From Marinomonas mediterranea MMB-1 (lineage in GTDB: Bacteria > Pseudomonadota > Gammaproteobacteria > Pseudomonadales > Marinomonadaceae): 64,000 nucleotides of DNA. Below, piece by piece: positions 43,112 through 52,716 of this stretch. The stretch spans positions 1,984,001 through 2,048,000 of the forward strand of contig NC_015276.1 of the NCBI RefSeq assembly GCF_000192865.1, read 5' to 3'. Made by a program: the position numbers and the translations under genes. The notes beneath the pieces were generated by a model, which was not told the DNA's origin, did no database searches, and saw only the letters and a list, made by a program, of their open reading frames with translations. Position 1 is the stretch's first letter. Each line of letters opens with the position of its first letter.

Positions 43112-43309
43112 ATGGCACTTGTTCCCGAATTAATGGCGATATCAATAGAAAACTCATTAGAGCAAGCAGGGTATAAACCAACGACAGACAAAGCCGCAGG
43201 CCATGATTTTTATGTAGCGTTTTCAAAAGGCATTATCGATCACTTAAATTCAAATGCGGAAGTTGTTATTGAGGGTGGTTCATCATCTGGAACATATAAG
43301 GTGACATAG
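43112..43309 (+). CDS. small baseplate-cluster protein of unknown function
   Basis: 65 residues (MALVPELMAISIENSLEQAG), between V and W with 13- and 1-base junctions. Conserved position in related phages is likely; function unknown. Confidence 0.65.
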   Translation: MALVPELMAISIENSLEQAGYKPTTDKAAGHDFYVAFSKGIIDHLNSNAEVVIEGGSSSGTYKVT

Positions 43310-43650
43310 TGGACATAGATAGAAAAACGGGAAATGAAATCACAGATTTCGATTTCCTTGTTAGCCGTATAACCCAAGTACTGACGACTCCATTTGGCGG
43401 GCGTGCAAAAAGGCCGGAATTTGGTTCAGATGTTCCCAAATTTTTGAGTGCAAACATGTCGCCCGGTGAAGCAGTGCGTTGTCAGTCTGCTGCAATAGCC
43501 GCGTTTTACATTCCTGAAAATGGGCTCAGTGATTTCATCCCAAAACGCTGTTTAGTTAAGTCGGGCGAGATTGGATTTATTTTCTACATAGAAGGCGAGT
43601 GGCGGGGTCGCTTGCATACTTTTGAGGCGTTAGTCGATGTTTCCTCATAA
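43309..43650 (+). CDS. baseplate wedge protein W (gp25-like)
   Basis: 113 residues from a GTG. It has the gp25/W pattern SRITQVLTTPFGGRAKRPEFGSD in shortened form, with the conserved RPEFGS. Essential for baseplate wedge assembly. Overlaps gene J by 14 bases. Confidence 0.9.
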   Translation: MDIDRKTGNEITDFDFLVSRITQVLTTPFGGRAKRPEFGSDVPKFLSANMSPGEAVRCQSAAIAAFYIPENGLSDFIPKRCLVKSGEIGFIFYIEGEWRGRLHTFEALVDVSS

Positions 43651-44638
43651 AAACCAGCTCCCAATTCCAGATATTATTAAAACTCGCCCTTATGAGGCTG
43701 TTTTATCTAATATCAAAGAATCCGTATTGGCGTATTTGGCTGAGCATGATCCATCCATAGCAGACAGCGTACAAGAAACGTTTGAGAACGAAGCGGCCAT
43801 CATAACCAAGCTCATTGAAGCGTTCGCCGTCATCATGCAAGCGACGGATAGACAGCGAAATGCGCAAGCCCTCCAAATGTTTGGCATGTATGCCACCGAT
43901 GACGATATGGTCGATGTGATTGTCAGTCGCTTAGGACTTGAGCGGCAGATTATTGATGAAGGCGATCCTAATGCTTTCCCGCCAGTTGCTCCAACAATGG
44001 AATCCAATGATGCACTCTTAACTCGCTACTACCTTGCTGTGTTTGCGTTATCCAGTGCAGGCACTCGCTCCGGCTATCGTTATCACGCTATGACTTTAGG
44101 TGGTCGCCCTAAGATAGATGTTCAAAGTTCTGAATCGGGTCAAGTCGTCGTAACCTATCGCTATGAAGAGCATGAAATGGGCGGACAAACAAAAGATGCC
44201 CAAGCACGCCAAACATCTCCGGGCGAGGTCGATGTTCGAATACTTGCGCATGAAGGTGACGGCACACCATCGCAGGCGTTAATTAATGCGACGAAAGCGT
44301 ATCTAATCGATCGAGACGATATAGCCCAAGAAACCGATCTCGTAACCGTTCAAGCCGCAAATATTGTTCGTTGGGCGTGTGACGCGACCATTCATTTACG
44401 AGTAGGGCCTGATCGAGAGGTTGTGAGAGACGCAGCAATTAAAGCGGTTCAAGAATACGGTGACGAACAAAACCGACTAGGCGGAGAAATTGAACCCAGC
44501 TTGCTGTATGCCGCACTTGCATCGATAGGTGGTGTTCGGAGAGTCGAACTCAATATGACAGACAGCATCCAATGCGACTATTCAGAGGTACCTTATCTTG
44601 AGTCAATCAACATCAACGTCGTCACTGCACAGCTATAG
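43637..44638 (+). CDS. baseplate assembly protein J
   Basis: 333 residues with the J-family segments LLTRYYLAVFALSSAGTRSGY and PGEVDVRILAHEGDGTP. It forms baseplate wedges. W-J-I gene order is P2-like. Its end overlaps gene I by 41 bases. Confidence 0.94.
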   Translation: MFPHKNQLPIPDIIKTRPYEAVLSNIKESVLAYLAEHDPSIADSVQETFENEAAIITKLIEAFAVIMQATDRQRNAQALQMFGMYATDDDMVDVIVSRLGLERQIIDEGDPNAFPPVAPTMESNDALLTRYYLAVFALSSAGTRSGYRYHAMTLGGRPKIDVQSSESGQVVVTYRYEEHEMGGQTKDAQARQTSPGEVDVRILAHEGDGTPSQALINATKAYLIDRDDIAQETDLVTVQAANIVRWACDATIHLRVGPDREVVRDAAIKAVQEYGDEQNRLGGEIEPSLLYAALASIGGVRRVELNMTDSIQCDYSEVPYLESININVVTAQL

Positions 44639-45350
44639 TGTCTTACCGGACAACAAATCTGCACTCGAAAGAGCGATAGAGCTTGCATTAGCAGAGCAAC
44701 TTTATCAGCACGCTTCTCCATTTCCAGGTTTGCTCAATGCTGAAACAACCACAAATAAACTGCTTCCGTTTTTGGCTCACGACGCACAAGTTCCAATTTG
44801 GGATGACGATGCACCAGACGAGTTAAAACGAAGATTAGCACGGGATGCGTGGATAGTAAGGCGGCTCGCTGGCACAAAAAAGGGCATCAAAACGGCTTTA
44901 GAATCGCTAGGGTTTAAAGGTGAGATTACGCCCTGGTACGAACAGAGCGCCGAGCCTTACTCACTAGAAATAATAACCGCATGGGAGCACGGAAATAACC
45001 CCGTAAACGTAGCGAACGCAAAGAAGTTACTTTCTTATATTGACGAAGCGAAATCAGAGCGAGACACAGTAACGCTATCCCTCGCCTATGGTGTCGAACA
45101 AAACATGGGCTTAGCTGGTGCAATAGCTCCGGCGGTAAATTTCAAAAGCAGCTCACACGAAGCCCGGCTGTGGGAATTAGAAACAAAAACAGAGCTTGCA
45201 TTATGTGGCGCTGCTCAAGTTGGAACCTCAATCAATAATCTAGAAATTCAAGCGGAGTTATCCATTACAAACACATCGGCAGCGCTCTACTTAGCAGCAG
45301 GCGCTTATGTTTACTCAATTGGAAGCGTGGAGGCAACAGCAATTTTATGA
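44598..45350 (+). CDS. tail protein I
   Basis: 250 residues from a TTG start. The segment LLPFLAHDAQVPIWDDD and RRLAGTKKGIKTALESLGF are typical of tail protein I, which links baseplate and fibres. A 41-base overlap with J is present; a later start cannot be excluded. It overlaps the next gene by 4 bases. Confidence 0.92.
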   Translation: MSQSTSTSSLHSYSVLPDNKSALERAIELALAEQLYQHASPFPGLLNAETTTNKLLPFLAHDAQVPIWDDDAPDELKRRLARDAWIVRRLAGTKKGIKTALESLGFKGEITPWYEQSAEPYSLEIITAWEHGNNPVNVANAKKLLSYIDEAKSERDTVTLSLAYGVEQNMGLAGAIAPAVNFKSSSHEARLWELETKTELALCGAAQVGTSINNLEIQAELSITNTSAALYLAAGAYVYSIGSVEATAIL

Positions 45351-45883
45351 GTGCACTGGGTTTAGTCATAACAGAAGAAGGTCTTGCTGAGTGTATTTCT
45401 GCTAAACAGGCAGGCATTCAAATAAAAATAACGCACGTGGGAGCGGGTGATCGATCCTACACCCCAATTGCAAACCAAACGAGGCTATACAGCGAAAAAC
45501 AGCGAGTAGAATTTAACGACACAGTCGATATTGGAGCGGGCAAGATAAAAGCGATCGCAAAGTTTGAAGGCGATCTTGAATACTCAGCTAACGAACTTGG
45601 GTTCTATCTAGAAACAGGTACGTTGCTCGGCGTGATTTCATCTCCGGGTGTAACGCTGAACTACAAATCCGCAGGCGGCAAAATGATTATTCAGCATGTG
45701 CTGAATCTAAGCGCCTTGCCCACGGACTCGGTATCTATTCAGGTCGGAACCGACAATCTCAACATTCTAATAGACAACGAAATGATGATGGATGCAGTCG
45801 CGTTTGTTCGCTCACAAGTTGTCGCAACAAAACAGGCTCATATGTTAATGCAACTGAGCGAAAAATTAAGGTTAGGAGGGTAG
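45347..45883 (+). CDS. tail fibre N-terminal protein (gpH/DUF3751-like)
   Basis: 178 residues beginning MSALGLVITEEGLAECISAK, the conserved baseplate-attachment domain of P2-like tail fibres. It stops early (SEKLRLGG) compared with long H fibres, so the distal receptor-binding part is in the next genes. Confidence 0.85.
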   Translation: MSALGLVITEEGLAECISAKQAGIQIKITHVGAGDRSYTPIANQTRLYSEKQRVEFNDTVDIGAGKIKAIAKFEGDLEYSANELGFYLETGTLLGVISSPGVTLNYKSAGGKMIIQHVLNLSALPTDSVSIQVGTDNLNILIDNEMMMDAVAFVRSQVVATKQAHMLMQLSEKLRLGG

Positions 45884-45887
45884 TTTA

Positions 45888-46589
45888 ATGGCCGAAATAG
45901 TAGAAGAGCTTCAAAAGCTCAAACAGGCAGCTCAAGAGCAGACGGCGGTGAGTCAGGAACAGACGAGCGTTGTTAGTGGGATGATTGGCGAAATAGATGG
46001 GCGCATGAAAGCGGCGGAAGTAGCGGTGGAGAGGTATATAGATGGAGCAAGTGGAAACCTTCCTGCTGTTAATCTTCTGTTGAATTCGAGGGCAACGGAA
46101 AAAGATTCGGATGGAAATTATCTAAGTCCCATTGGCTTTCACTCTAGTGGTGGAGCTGTGTTGGATGATTTAAGAGTATTGGAGTATACGGATGACGATG
46201 TTCCGTCTGAGATAAAAAGTCAGTGTCATGTGGAAGGCGGTCTTGTTTTTAATGTGTTGGAAGTGACCTTGTCTGCTGGCTCGGCTGGTGGGGATTTTTT
46301 ATTACTCCCCGGTCGTCCAGTGCGCGGGCGATTTACTACCGGGGTTTTGGCATGCTTAGCCGATAAAAACGGGATGTTTTTTTGCGGTCAAACGATGGAG
46401 TCAAATCAGCTGTATGTGGATCTAAGTATGGGATCTGTTCGCTATTGGAATATAGATGGGCTGGTGGGCTCTGTAAGTGCTCAGGGAGTGAAGCTGTATA
46501 TAGTCGGGCCGTGGGTTAGTGCTGGTTATATTAGCGGTTCTCCGTTAATTGTTATGTCAAGTTCATATGGAATAGGAAGCAGTATATGA
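45888..46589 (+). CDS. probable distal tail fibre/receptor-binding protein
   Basis: 233 residues starting with a coiled coil (EIVEELQKLKQAAQEQTAVS), followed by a glycine-rich beta region (AGGDFLLLPGRPVRGRFTTG). GGAGGG site 8 bases upstream. No family recognised. Its placement after the fibre N-domain gene suggests host recognition; base composition differs from neighbours. Confidence 0.65.
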   Translation: MAEIVEELQKLKQAAQEQTAVSQEQTSVVSGMIGEIDGRMKAAEVAVERYIDGASGNLPAVNLLLNSRATEKDSDGNYLSPIGFHSSGGAVLDDLRVLEYTDDDVPSEIKSQCHVEGGLVFNVLEVTLSAGSAGGDFLLLPGRPVRGRFTTGVLACLADKNGMFFCGQTMESNQLYVDLSMGSVRYWNIDGLVGSVSAQGVKLYIVGPWVSAGYISGSPLIVMSSSYGIGSSI

Positions 46590-46999
46590 GGGTCTTGAAT
46601 GATGGTGCCGTAGTTTACTACGGCTCTTTGGATGGTGCAGAGTCATTGGTTTTTCCGGCGGGTTGTACATATGAATATACAGATAGCGAAGTTAGACTTA
46701 AAAAGAGATTAGGAATATTAGAAGCCGCTGGTGACCATCAATCCCTTTTGGGCGCCAACGCGGACGCTGCTGAGTTGTTGCTAGTCGAGTTTAGTAAGCT
46801 AGTAGTTAGTCTAGAGAGTGCAGATTCATTTGATGACTTTAAAAAAGCATCTAACTCGTTCGTTTCAGATGCGAACATAGTACTAGATGGAATGGACTCA
46901 GGTAAGTATAAGTTTCCATATCAGTCTAAAGGGCAATCTGACGTAATTGAAGATATCTCAGAAAGAGCGACAGAGGTAAGTAAGATTCTTAGTAAATAG
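46586..46999 (+). CDS. protein linked to the fibre module, possible chaperone or tip
   Basis: 137 residues (MRVLNDGAVVYYGSLDG), overlapping the fibre gene by 4 bases. A helical C-terminal half. No recognised domain. Might be a fibre assembly factor or tip protein by position. Confidence 0.6.
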   Translation: MRVLNDGAVVYYGSLDGAESLVFPAGCTYEYTDSEVRLKKRLGILEAAGDHQSLLGANADAAELLLVEFSKLVVSLESADSFDDFKKASNSFVSDANIVLDGMDSGKYKFPYQSKGQSDVIEDISERATEVSKILSK

Positions 47000-47025
47000 T
47001 CGACTATCAGACTGATTCATCCCCC

Positions 47026-47070
47026 AACCGCATCAGCGGTTTTTTTATGCCGCACATGCGGGGCTTTTTT
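47026..47070 (+). terminator. two tandem terminator-like hairpins after the fibre module
   Basis: AACCGC ATCA GCGGTT with T7 (47026-47047), then CCGCA CA TGCGG followed by GGC and T6 (47049-47070). They separate fibre genes from the sheath gene cluster. Confidence 0.75.
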
Positions 47071-47081
47071 GTGGAGGAAAG

Positions 47082-47270
47082 ATGGCAAATCAATCCAAAA
47101 CCCAACCCAAGCAATACGAAGTTCTCAACCCGTACCAATGCCCTAACAAAAAGCATTGGCACGAAAAAGGTGACACGGTCAACCTGCTTCCTTGCGAAGC
47201 AGAATACTTAATTCTCAGTGGTAAAGTCGCTCTTGCGAGAAATACCGCGAAACCAAAAGGAGAGGCCTAA
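47082..47270 (+). CDS. small protein preceding the tail sheath (DUF2635-like position)
   Basis: 62 residues (MANQSKTQPKQYEVLNPYQC) with a strong GGAGGA site. Overlaps the sheath start by 1 base. In Mu-like and P2-like phages a short gene often occupies this position; the sequence family is not confirmed. Confidence 0.68.
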   Translation: MANQSKTQPKQYEVLNPYQCPNKKHWHEKGDTVNLLPCEAEYLILSGKVALARNTAKPKGEA

Positions 47271-48439
47271 TGCCTGAAATAGCATCATTCGTGCACAACG
47301 GCATCAGTGTCGTTACCCAATCGGCTCCGCCAGCTATGGGGCCATTGGGCAGTGTTGTCTTGGGCATCGTTGGCACCGCGCCAGACGCTCACGCTGATTT
47401 TCCAGAAAACACGCCAATTCGAATCGCCAACATGGGCGCCGTTGCTAAGCTCGACATAGTAGGAGACGAGCGCGGGACTTTGTACCGCACGTGCTACGAG
47501 ATTCTACGAGTTGTATCGGTTCCTATTTACGTGATCATTGTTGCAGAAGGTGCAGACGTTGCGGCAGCTCAAAATAATGTGATCGGTAAAATTGACGGTG
47601 CGACAGGCCAGCGAACGGGTATTGAAGCGCTCGCGGGTTGTGACGAGATCCCAACGCACATTGCAGCACCGGGCTTTAACACCAAACCTGTTGCTGATGC
47701 ACTCGCAACGATGGGGAAAAGGCTCTACGCGATTCCCGTCGTCGATGGACCAAATACCAATGACACCGAAGCAATCAGTTATTCGGCCTCTTTAGGCGGC
47801 GCGGGTACGGGCTATGAGTCTGTCTATCTTATCGATCCGTTTGTCTCAGTCTACAGCCAAGCAGCGAGTGGGAACATACTCTTCCCAGGATCGGCGATCG
47901 CGCTAAGCTGCTTCGCTCGTGTTGCACCGTGGGAAAGCCCTGCGAAAGGCGGAATGGGGGCGCTGATTGAAGGAACTAGCCGAATTATTGACTATAACAT
48001 CATGGACAAAGCCACAAGTGGCGACCTACTGAACCGAAACGGCATCAGCTACTTTGCGCGCACCTCCATGGGCGGCTTCTCGCTGATTGGCAACCGTTGC
48101 GTAATGGGGCGCTTTGTCTCTCAAGTGGGCTTGGAATACGCCATTATTCGCAAACTCGCCAAAACAGCCCAACGCGCCATGGCTTACAACCTCTCCGAAT
48201 CATTCATGAAGCAAGAGATTGAAAAGCTGAATTACTGGCTCAAATCACTTCAAGCCAACGAAACAGTGATGGGCGCTCAAGTCTACTTACACCCAACGCT
48301 CAACAACGTCGAAAACTATCGAAACGGCGAATGGCACATTGCCATCAAATACCACGGTTACAGCGTCAACGAACACATGGTTTACCACCTAATTGAAGAC
48401 GTTGGCATCGTCGAATCATTCCTAGAAGGAGTTGCTTAA
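47270..48439 (+). CDS. contractile tail sheath protein FI
   Basis: 389 residues, normal for P2 FI. It has FVHNGISVVTQSAPPAMGPL at the start (shortened here), LAGCDEIPTHIAAPGF and the closing IAIKYHGYSVNEHMVYHL. It polymerises around the tube and contracts during injection. It proves the tail is contractile. Confidence 0.95.
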   Translation: MPEIASFVHNGISVVTQSAPPAMGPLGSVVLGIVGTAPDAHADFPENTPIRIANMGAVAKLDIVGDERGTLYRTCYEILRVVSVPIYVIIVAEGADVAAAQNNVIGKIDGATGQRTGIEALAGCDEIPTHIAAPGFNTKPVADALATMGKRLYAIPVVDGPNTNDTEAISYSASLGGAGTGYESVYLIDPFVSVYSQAASGNILFPGSAIALSCFARVAPWESPAKGGMGALIEGTSRIIDYNIMDKATSGDLLNRNGISYFARTSMGGFSLIGNRCVMGRFVSQVGLEYAIIRKLAKTAQRAMAYNLSESFMKQEIEKLNYWLKSLQANETVMGAQVYLHPTLNNVENYRNGEWHIAIKYHGYSVNEHMVYHLIEDVGIVESFLEGVA

Positions 48440-48440
48440 T

Positions 48441-48947
48441 ATGGCAGGTCAAAGAACACGAATTACCCGCCGTGCGGTTATTAATGGCGAGCCGCTTGTA
48501 AAAGAGCTAGACGAATACACCCCGCCTGAGATAAAGAAAACCATGCAAGAGACAAGAGGCGGCTCGTTCATACCAGGTGAAGTTATGGTCGGCCTTGAGA
48601 AAATGACCGCCAAGTTCAAAGTCAAAGGCGCGACTCAAGCCATGCTCTCAGCGTTTGGCCTTGCCGATGGCGAAATGTGCCAAGTGAACGTCAATGAATC
48701 CCTTCAAGACGAAGACGGCGCAAAGTTCGCGTTAGAAGACAGCTTGACGGGGGAAATCACAAGCATTACCGAATCTGCGAGCAAAATGGGCGAACTGCCC
48801 GACCACGAGATCGAAATGGCCGTCAGTGCCTATAAGAAAACAGAATCGGGTAAAACCATCTACGAGATTGATCGCAATGCCCAGATACTTAATCTAGGAA
48901 GCGGTGACATTCTCGCCGAACATCGCCGAAACGTCGGCTTGCCATAA
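48441..48947 (+). CDS. tail tube protein FII
   Basis: 168 residues from ATG 48441, with GGAG 10 bases upstream. The segment TRRAVINGEPLVKELDEYTPP and ending LAEHRRNVGLP fit P2 FII. Forms the inner tail tube. Confidence 0.93.
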   Translation: MAGQRTRITRRAVINGEPLVKELDEYTPPEIKKTMQETRGGSFIPGEVMVGLEKMTAKFKVKGATQAMLSAFGLADGEMCQVNVNESLQDEDGAKFALEDSLTGEITSITESASKMGELPDHEIEMAVSAYKKTESGKTIYEIDRNAQILNLGSGDILAEHRRNVGLP

Positions 48948-48966
48948 CCCAAAACTTCCCCTTATC

Positions 48967-48991
48967 GCCCGCACACTGCGGGCTTTTTTTT
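48967..48991 (+). terminator. terminator-like hairpin after the tube gene
   Basis: GCCCGC ACACT GCGGGC followed by T8, inside the tail operon. Confidence 0.8.
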
Positions 48992-49002
48992 AGGATAAAC
49001 GT

Positions 49003-49572
49003 ATGCCTGAATTCAAAGTAAAAACGCACGAACTTGTCTGGCCGATCGACAGCGACAAAGGCGAGCAGATTCATCAAATCACATTCCAACTCATGGACAT
49101 GGAAACTCACCGAGCCTTGAGCCAAAGCATCCAAAACGACGATACAAAGCTCCTACGTGCTTGCATCTGTGAAAGCACAGGACTAACAGACAAAGAGCTT
49201 AAACGGCTCGTCACGCCCGACTACACCAGCATTCAAACCAAAGTATTGGAGCTGATGAACGCAACAGCCAGTAAGCTCATGGACAATAAAAACGCGTTCG
49301 ATCTAAATGCACCATTATTGCTACAGCCGATTAACGGAGACGATGGCCGCGACATCAACCAATACAAACTCAAGCCGCCTACCGTCGCCACAACCGACCT
49401 CATGGACACTCACGAAGATGAATGGCAACGCACGCTGTTTATCAGCTCAAGCTGTACAGGTTTGAGCCAGACCGAACTAGGGCGTTTAAGCTTGCCAGAT
49501 TGGAACCAACTGCAAGAGCGACTCATCGATTTTTTGGAAAAACCGGCGGCTTACTTTCGCCAAACGACGTAG
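49003..49572 (+). CDS. tail assembly chaperone gpE-like
   Basis: 189 residues (PEFKVKTHELVWPIDSDKGE). It precedes the tape measure and ends in a frame that shares its 3' part with an overlapping -1 frame, as in P2 gpE. Chaperones the tape measure during assembly. Confidence 0.85.
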   Translation: MPEFKVKTHELVWPIDSDKGEQIHQITFQLMDMETHRALSQSIQNDDTKLLRACICESTGLTDKELKRLVTPDYTSIQTKVLELMNATASKLMDNKNAFDLNAPLLLQPINGDDGRDINQYKLKPPTVATTDLMDTHEDEWQRTLFISSSCTGLSQTELGRLSLPDWNQLQERLIDFLEKPAAYFRQTT

Positions 49573-49700
49573 AAGTCCTCACCGACATCATCCCGATCGT
49601 CTACCACATCCCACCATCTGAAATACTAAATTGGCGCATCGACGAAGCCATGCGCCGTTACCATCTCGCCGCCGCAAAACTAGGAATCAAAAAGGGGTAA
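49003..49700 (+). CDS. gpE+E' frameshift product
   Basis: A -1 shift at the slippery T TTT TTG (49530-49536) would leave the E frame shortly before its end and continue through FGKTGGLLSPNDVE to IPPSEILNWRIDEAM...LGIKKG, stopping at 49700. A long and a short chaperone form made this way is the rule in P2- and lambda-like tails. Confidence 0.78.
49530..49536 (+). promoter_or_regulatory. programmed -1 frameshift slippery site
   Basis: T TTT TTG in codons GAT TTT TTG GAA AAA CCG. It lies in the overlap of the E frame and the open -1 frame. A GC-rich segment (CCGGCGGC) follows. Confidence 0.78.
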
Positions 49701-49703
49701 ACC

Positions 49704-52550
49704 TTGGCAGATAGAAGCGTATCCATTGCACTGACTGCAATCGACAAATTTTCCAAGCCCTTCAAAATGGCGAGCAAATCAGCAGGGAAGCTGCAAGAAG
49801 AAGCCAAACAAACCGACAAAACTCTCAAGGAACTAGGCAACAAGCAAAAACTAATCACCCGATTCAAAACCCTCAACGATCGTCTAGACGACTCCCGCCA
49901 AGCGCTCTCAAAAGCCAAAACAGAAACCGACAAACTCAAAGACAGCGAAGCAGCAGCAAAGCATGTTGTAACCCTTCATACCAAAGCCCTAGCCAAAGCC
50001 GAACAAGCCCTATTAGAAACGGCAGAAGCCCACGGCGCAGAGTCCGAGCAAGTAGCCAAAGCAACCAAAGAGCTTAAAAAACTCACCAAAGCCAAAAAAG
50101 ACGCTGAACGCGCTCATAAAAAAGAAAAAGCCAGCCTAAAAGGGGCAGAGCGCGCCACCGCACGCTTAACAACCTCATACAGCAAACAAGCCAAAGAGCT
50201 AGGTGGATTGCGTCGTGGCATGAGCGACGCAGGGCTAAAAGTAAACTCATTGGGTGTGCAACAGCTCAAGCTCGCCAAACAAACAGAGCAAGCCAACCGA
50301 AAGCTAGAACAGCAAAAAGCCAAGCTTCAACGCATCCAAAAGCTAAAAGGCCGCATTGCCGATCGCAACGCGCAAAAAGGCGAACTTGTCGGCCAAGCCG
50401 TTGGCCTAGCGGTCAAAACCGCGCCCCTTGTCATGGCGGGTAAACGAGCGGTGGAATACGAAAGCACCTTTGCCGATGTTAAAAAGGTCGTCAACTTCTC
50501 AGACAAACGAGAAGAAGCCGAATACAGAACAAAAATGATGCAACTTGCAGGGCGCTTAGGCGTTGAGCAAAAAGGCATTGCCGACATCGTCACCGCCGCG
50601 GGGCAGAGCGGCATAGAGAAAAAACAGCTACTAGAATTCGCAGAATCCGCCACCAAAATGAGCGTAGCATGGGATGTAAGCTCAGAAGAAGCAGGCTCCA
50701 CACTCGCCACATGGCGCGCTGCAATGGGTCTGACACAAGAGAATGCAATTGACCTTGCCGACAGCACAAACTACCTAAGCAACAACATGAACGCCAAGGC
50801 AAAGGACATTGCCGCCGTCATGGTTCGCCAAGGCTCCACAGCAATGGGCGCGGGGCTGGATTACAACCAAACCGCCGCATTGTCTGCAACGCTGATCGCA
50901 GGGGGCGCAACAGAAGAAGTTGCCTCTACAGCACTTAAAAACATCACAGGACGCTTAACCGCAGGTTACGCCGCCACAGGTGCGCAAAAAGAGGCAATGA
51001 ACCGAATCGGGTTCGATGCAGACGAACTTGCAGGCATGATGCAAAACGACGCACAAAGCACGCTCATTGAAGTAATGCGTGGCTTACAAGACGTAAACGC
51101 AACCGACCGAGGCGCCGTCATTTCGCAACTCTTTGGCGAAGAAGTCAAAGGCGCGGTAGCAAAACTCGTCACAACCTTAGACGACGACAAAAACGGCCTC
51201 GTCTCCGCCTTTGGCAAAGTCGCCAACCAAGCCGACAGAGCAAACAGCGTAAACGACGAATACGCAAACCGAGCCAGCACACGAGGTCATCAGCTTAGCC
51301 AACTGAGCGCCAAGTTCGATCGCATGACCATCGTGCTGGGTGATCGACTTCTACCCGTGTTAGACACCGTATTGCCGCCGCTAATGTCCGTCGTGGATGG
51401 TGTCGCCAACTTTGCCGAAGCCAATCCACAATTAGCCACAGGGCTATTGGGCGTCGTGGGAGCACTGGCTGCCGTGAAAGCAGGGGTTATCGCCTTCAAA
51501 TTTGCCAAACTTGCACTGGGTAACGGCAAAGACAGATTCAAACTGGGTCGCGAAAAGCTCACAAGCTCCACTGATCGTACCGCAATCAGTGCGAATCGTG
51601 CCTCTCGATCCATAGACAGACTAAACCGAAAGCTAAACGGCTTAGGTGCTGGCGCGGGTTACGGTGGTGGATCTGGACAAAGAGGCGGCAGAACGCGAAA
51701 CGGAAACTCAACAGGCCGATACACAGGGAGCCGCTTAGCAGGCTTAAGGCAAGCAGAAGAACGTATCAACGATACAAAACAACCCTTCGATAAAAACGGC
51801 AAAGGCATTGCAGGTCGGTTAGGACGATCAAAATTTGGACGCTATGGCCGACTCGCAGGTCTCATGGGTGGAGGCGCAGCACTATCCCTTATGTCCGACA
51901 CAGCAAACGCAGGCACGAATATCAGCGACATTGCCATGACAGGGGCAGACCTAGCGGGAGCCGCTGGCGGGTTGTCTACCATGTTGCCAGTGGGTGGTAT
52001 GTCAGGCAACGTACTAAAAGGCGCAGGGAAACTCTTTCGTCCATTAGACATTGCGCTTCAAGGCGCAGGCCTAGCCTCTGCCGTGTCACAAGGCGACAGC
52101 GTAGAAATCGGCGCAACAGCAGGGGACATGGTCGGTGGTTTAGGCGGTGCAGCGGCGGGCGGCATGGCGGGTGCCGCCATCGGATCGGTCGTCCCAATAG
52201 TCGGGACCGCAATTGGTGGCCTCATCGGCACCATTGCAGGCGGCATGGGCGGTGGCGCACTAGGGGAGTGGATCGGCTCAAACATTGGCGGCTGGTTCAG
52301 CGACGACAAAACAGAGCAACCCGCACCCAGCAACATAACAAGCCAAACCCAACAGCTTCAAAACAACACCAAAAGCATGACCTTTGCGCCAGTGCTCCAC
52401 TTAACACCAACTGGGAATCCAAGTTATGATCAAGATATGGCGGATCAAGTCATAGAAAGACTCAAGGCCGAATTTGCACAGGGAATGATGGGCAACATGG
52501 ACATGGCGACAAGGGCGGATGGAAGCTTGGGGGATAAGCGAACGAGTTAA
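49704..52550 (+). CDS. tail tape measure protein
   Basis: 948 residues from a TTG. A long coiled-coil N-terminal region (to about 220) is followed by the TP901-type tape-measure core (AAGQSGIEKKQLLEFAES, GQSGIEKK) and a glycine/alanine-rich hydrophobic part near 780-880 (GGLIGTIAGGMGGGALGE). It sets tail length. Cargo and an IS separate it from U-X-D. Confidence 0.94.
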   Translation: MADRSVSIALTAIDKFSKPFKMASKSAGKLQEEAKQTDKTLKELGNKQKLITRFKTLNDRLDDSRQALSKAKTETDKLKDSEAAAKHVVTLHTKALAKAEQALLETAEAHGAESEQVAKATKELKKLTKAKKDAERAHKKEKASLKGAERATARLTTSYSKQAKELGGLRRGMSDAGLKVNSLGVQQLKLAKQTEQANRKLEQQKAKLQRIQKLKGRIADRNAQKGELVGQAVGLAVKTAPLVMAGKRAVEYESTFADVKKVVNFSDKREEAEYRTKMMQLAGRLGVEQKGIADIVTAAGQSGIEKKQLLEFAESATKMSVAWDVSSEEAGSTLATWRAAMGLTQENAIDLADSTNYLSNNMNAKAKDIAAVMVRQGSTAMGAGLDYNQTAALSATLIAGGATEEVASTALKNITGRLTAGYAATGAQKEAMNRIGFDADELAGMMQNDAQSTLIEVMRGLQDVNATDRGAVISQLFGEEVKGAVAKLVTTLDDDKNGLVSAFGKVANQADRANSVNDEYANRASTRGHQLSQLSAKFDRMTIVLGDRLLPVLDTVLPPLMSVVDGVANFAEANPQLATGLLGVVGALAAVKAGVIAFKFAKLALGNGKDRFKLGREKLTSSTDRTAISANRASRSIDRLNRKLNGLGAGAGYGGGSGQRGGRTRNGNSTGRYTGSRLAGLRQAEERINDTKQPFDKNGKGIAGRLGRSKFGRYGRLAGLMGGGAALSLMSDTANAGTNISDIAMTGADLAGAAGGLSTMLPVGGMSGNVLKGAGKLFRPLDIALQGAGLASAVSQGDSVEIGATAGDMVGGLGGAAAGGMAGAAIGSVVPIVGTAIGGLIGTIAGGMGGGALGEWIGSNIGGWFSDDKTEQPAPSNITSQTQQLQNNTKSMTFAPVLHLTPTGNPSYDQDMADQVIERLKAEFAQGMMGNMDMATRADGSLGDKRTS

Positions 52551-52716
52551 GTTATAAGGCGCATGCATTGTGGTAAGGGCGTGAAAAAAGGCTCTTATTA
52601 CAACCGAAGCCCTAACTTGTTTATTATACATCAGGTAGCTGTCTTACCATTATTAGTAGGATAAGTTTGTAGGGCAGGTTGGTACTTTCTAAATTGTATG
52701 TGCAGTGTTATAAATG

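Noticed and set aside
50327..50767. Minus-strand frames across the tape measure gene
   Set aside because: Typical reverse-frame openness of Ala/Lys-rich coding DNA; no start signals.
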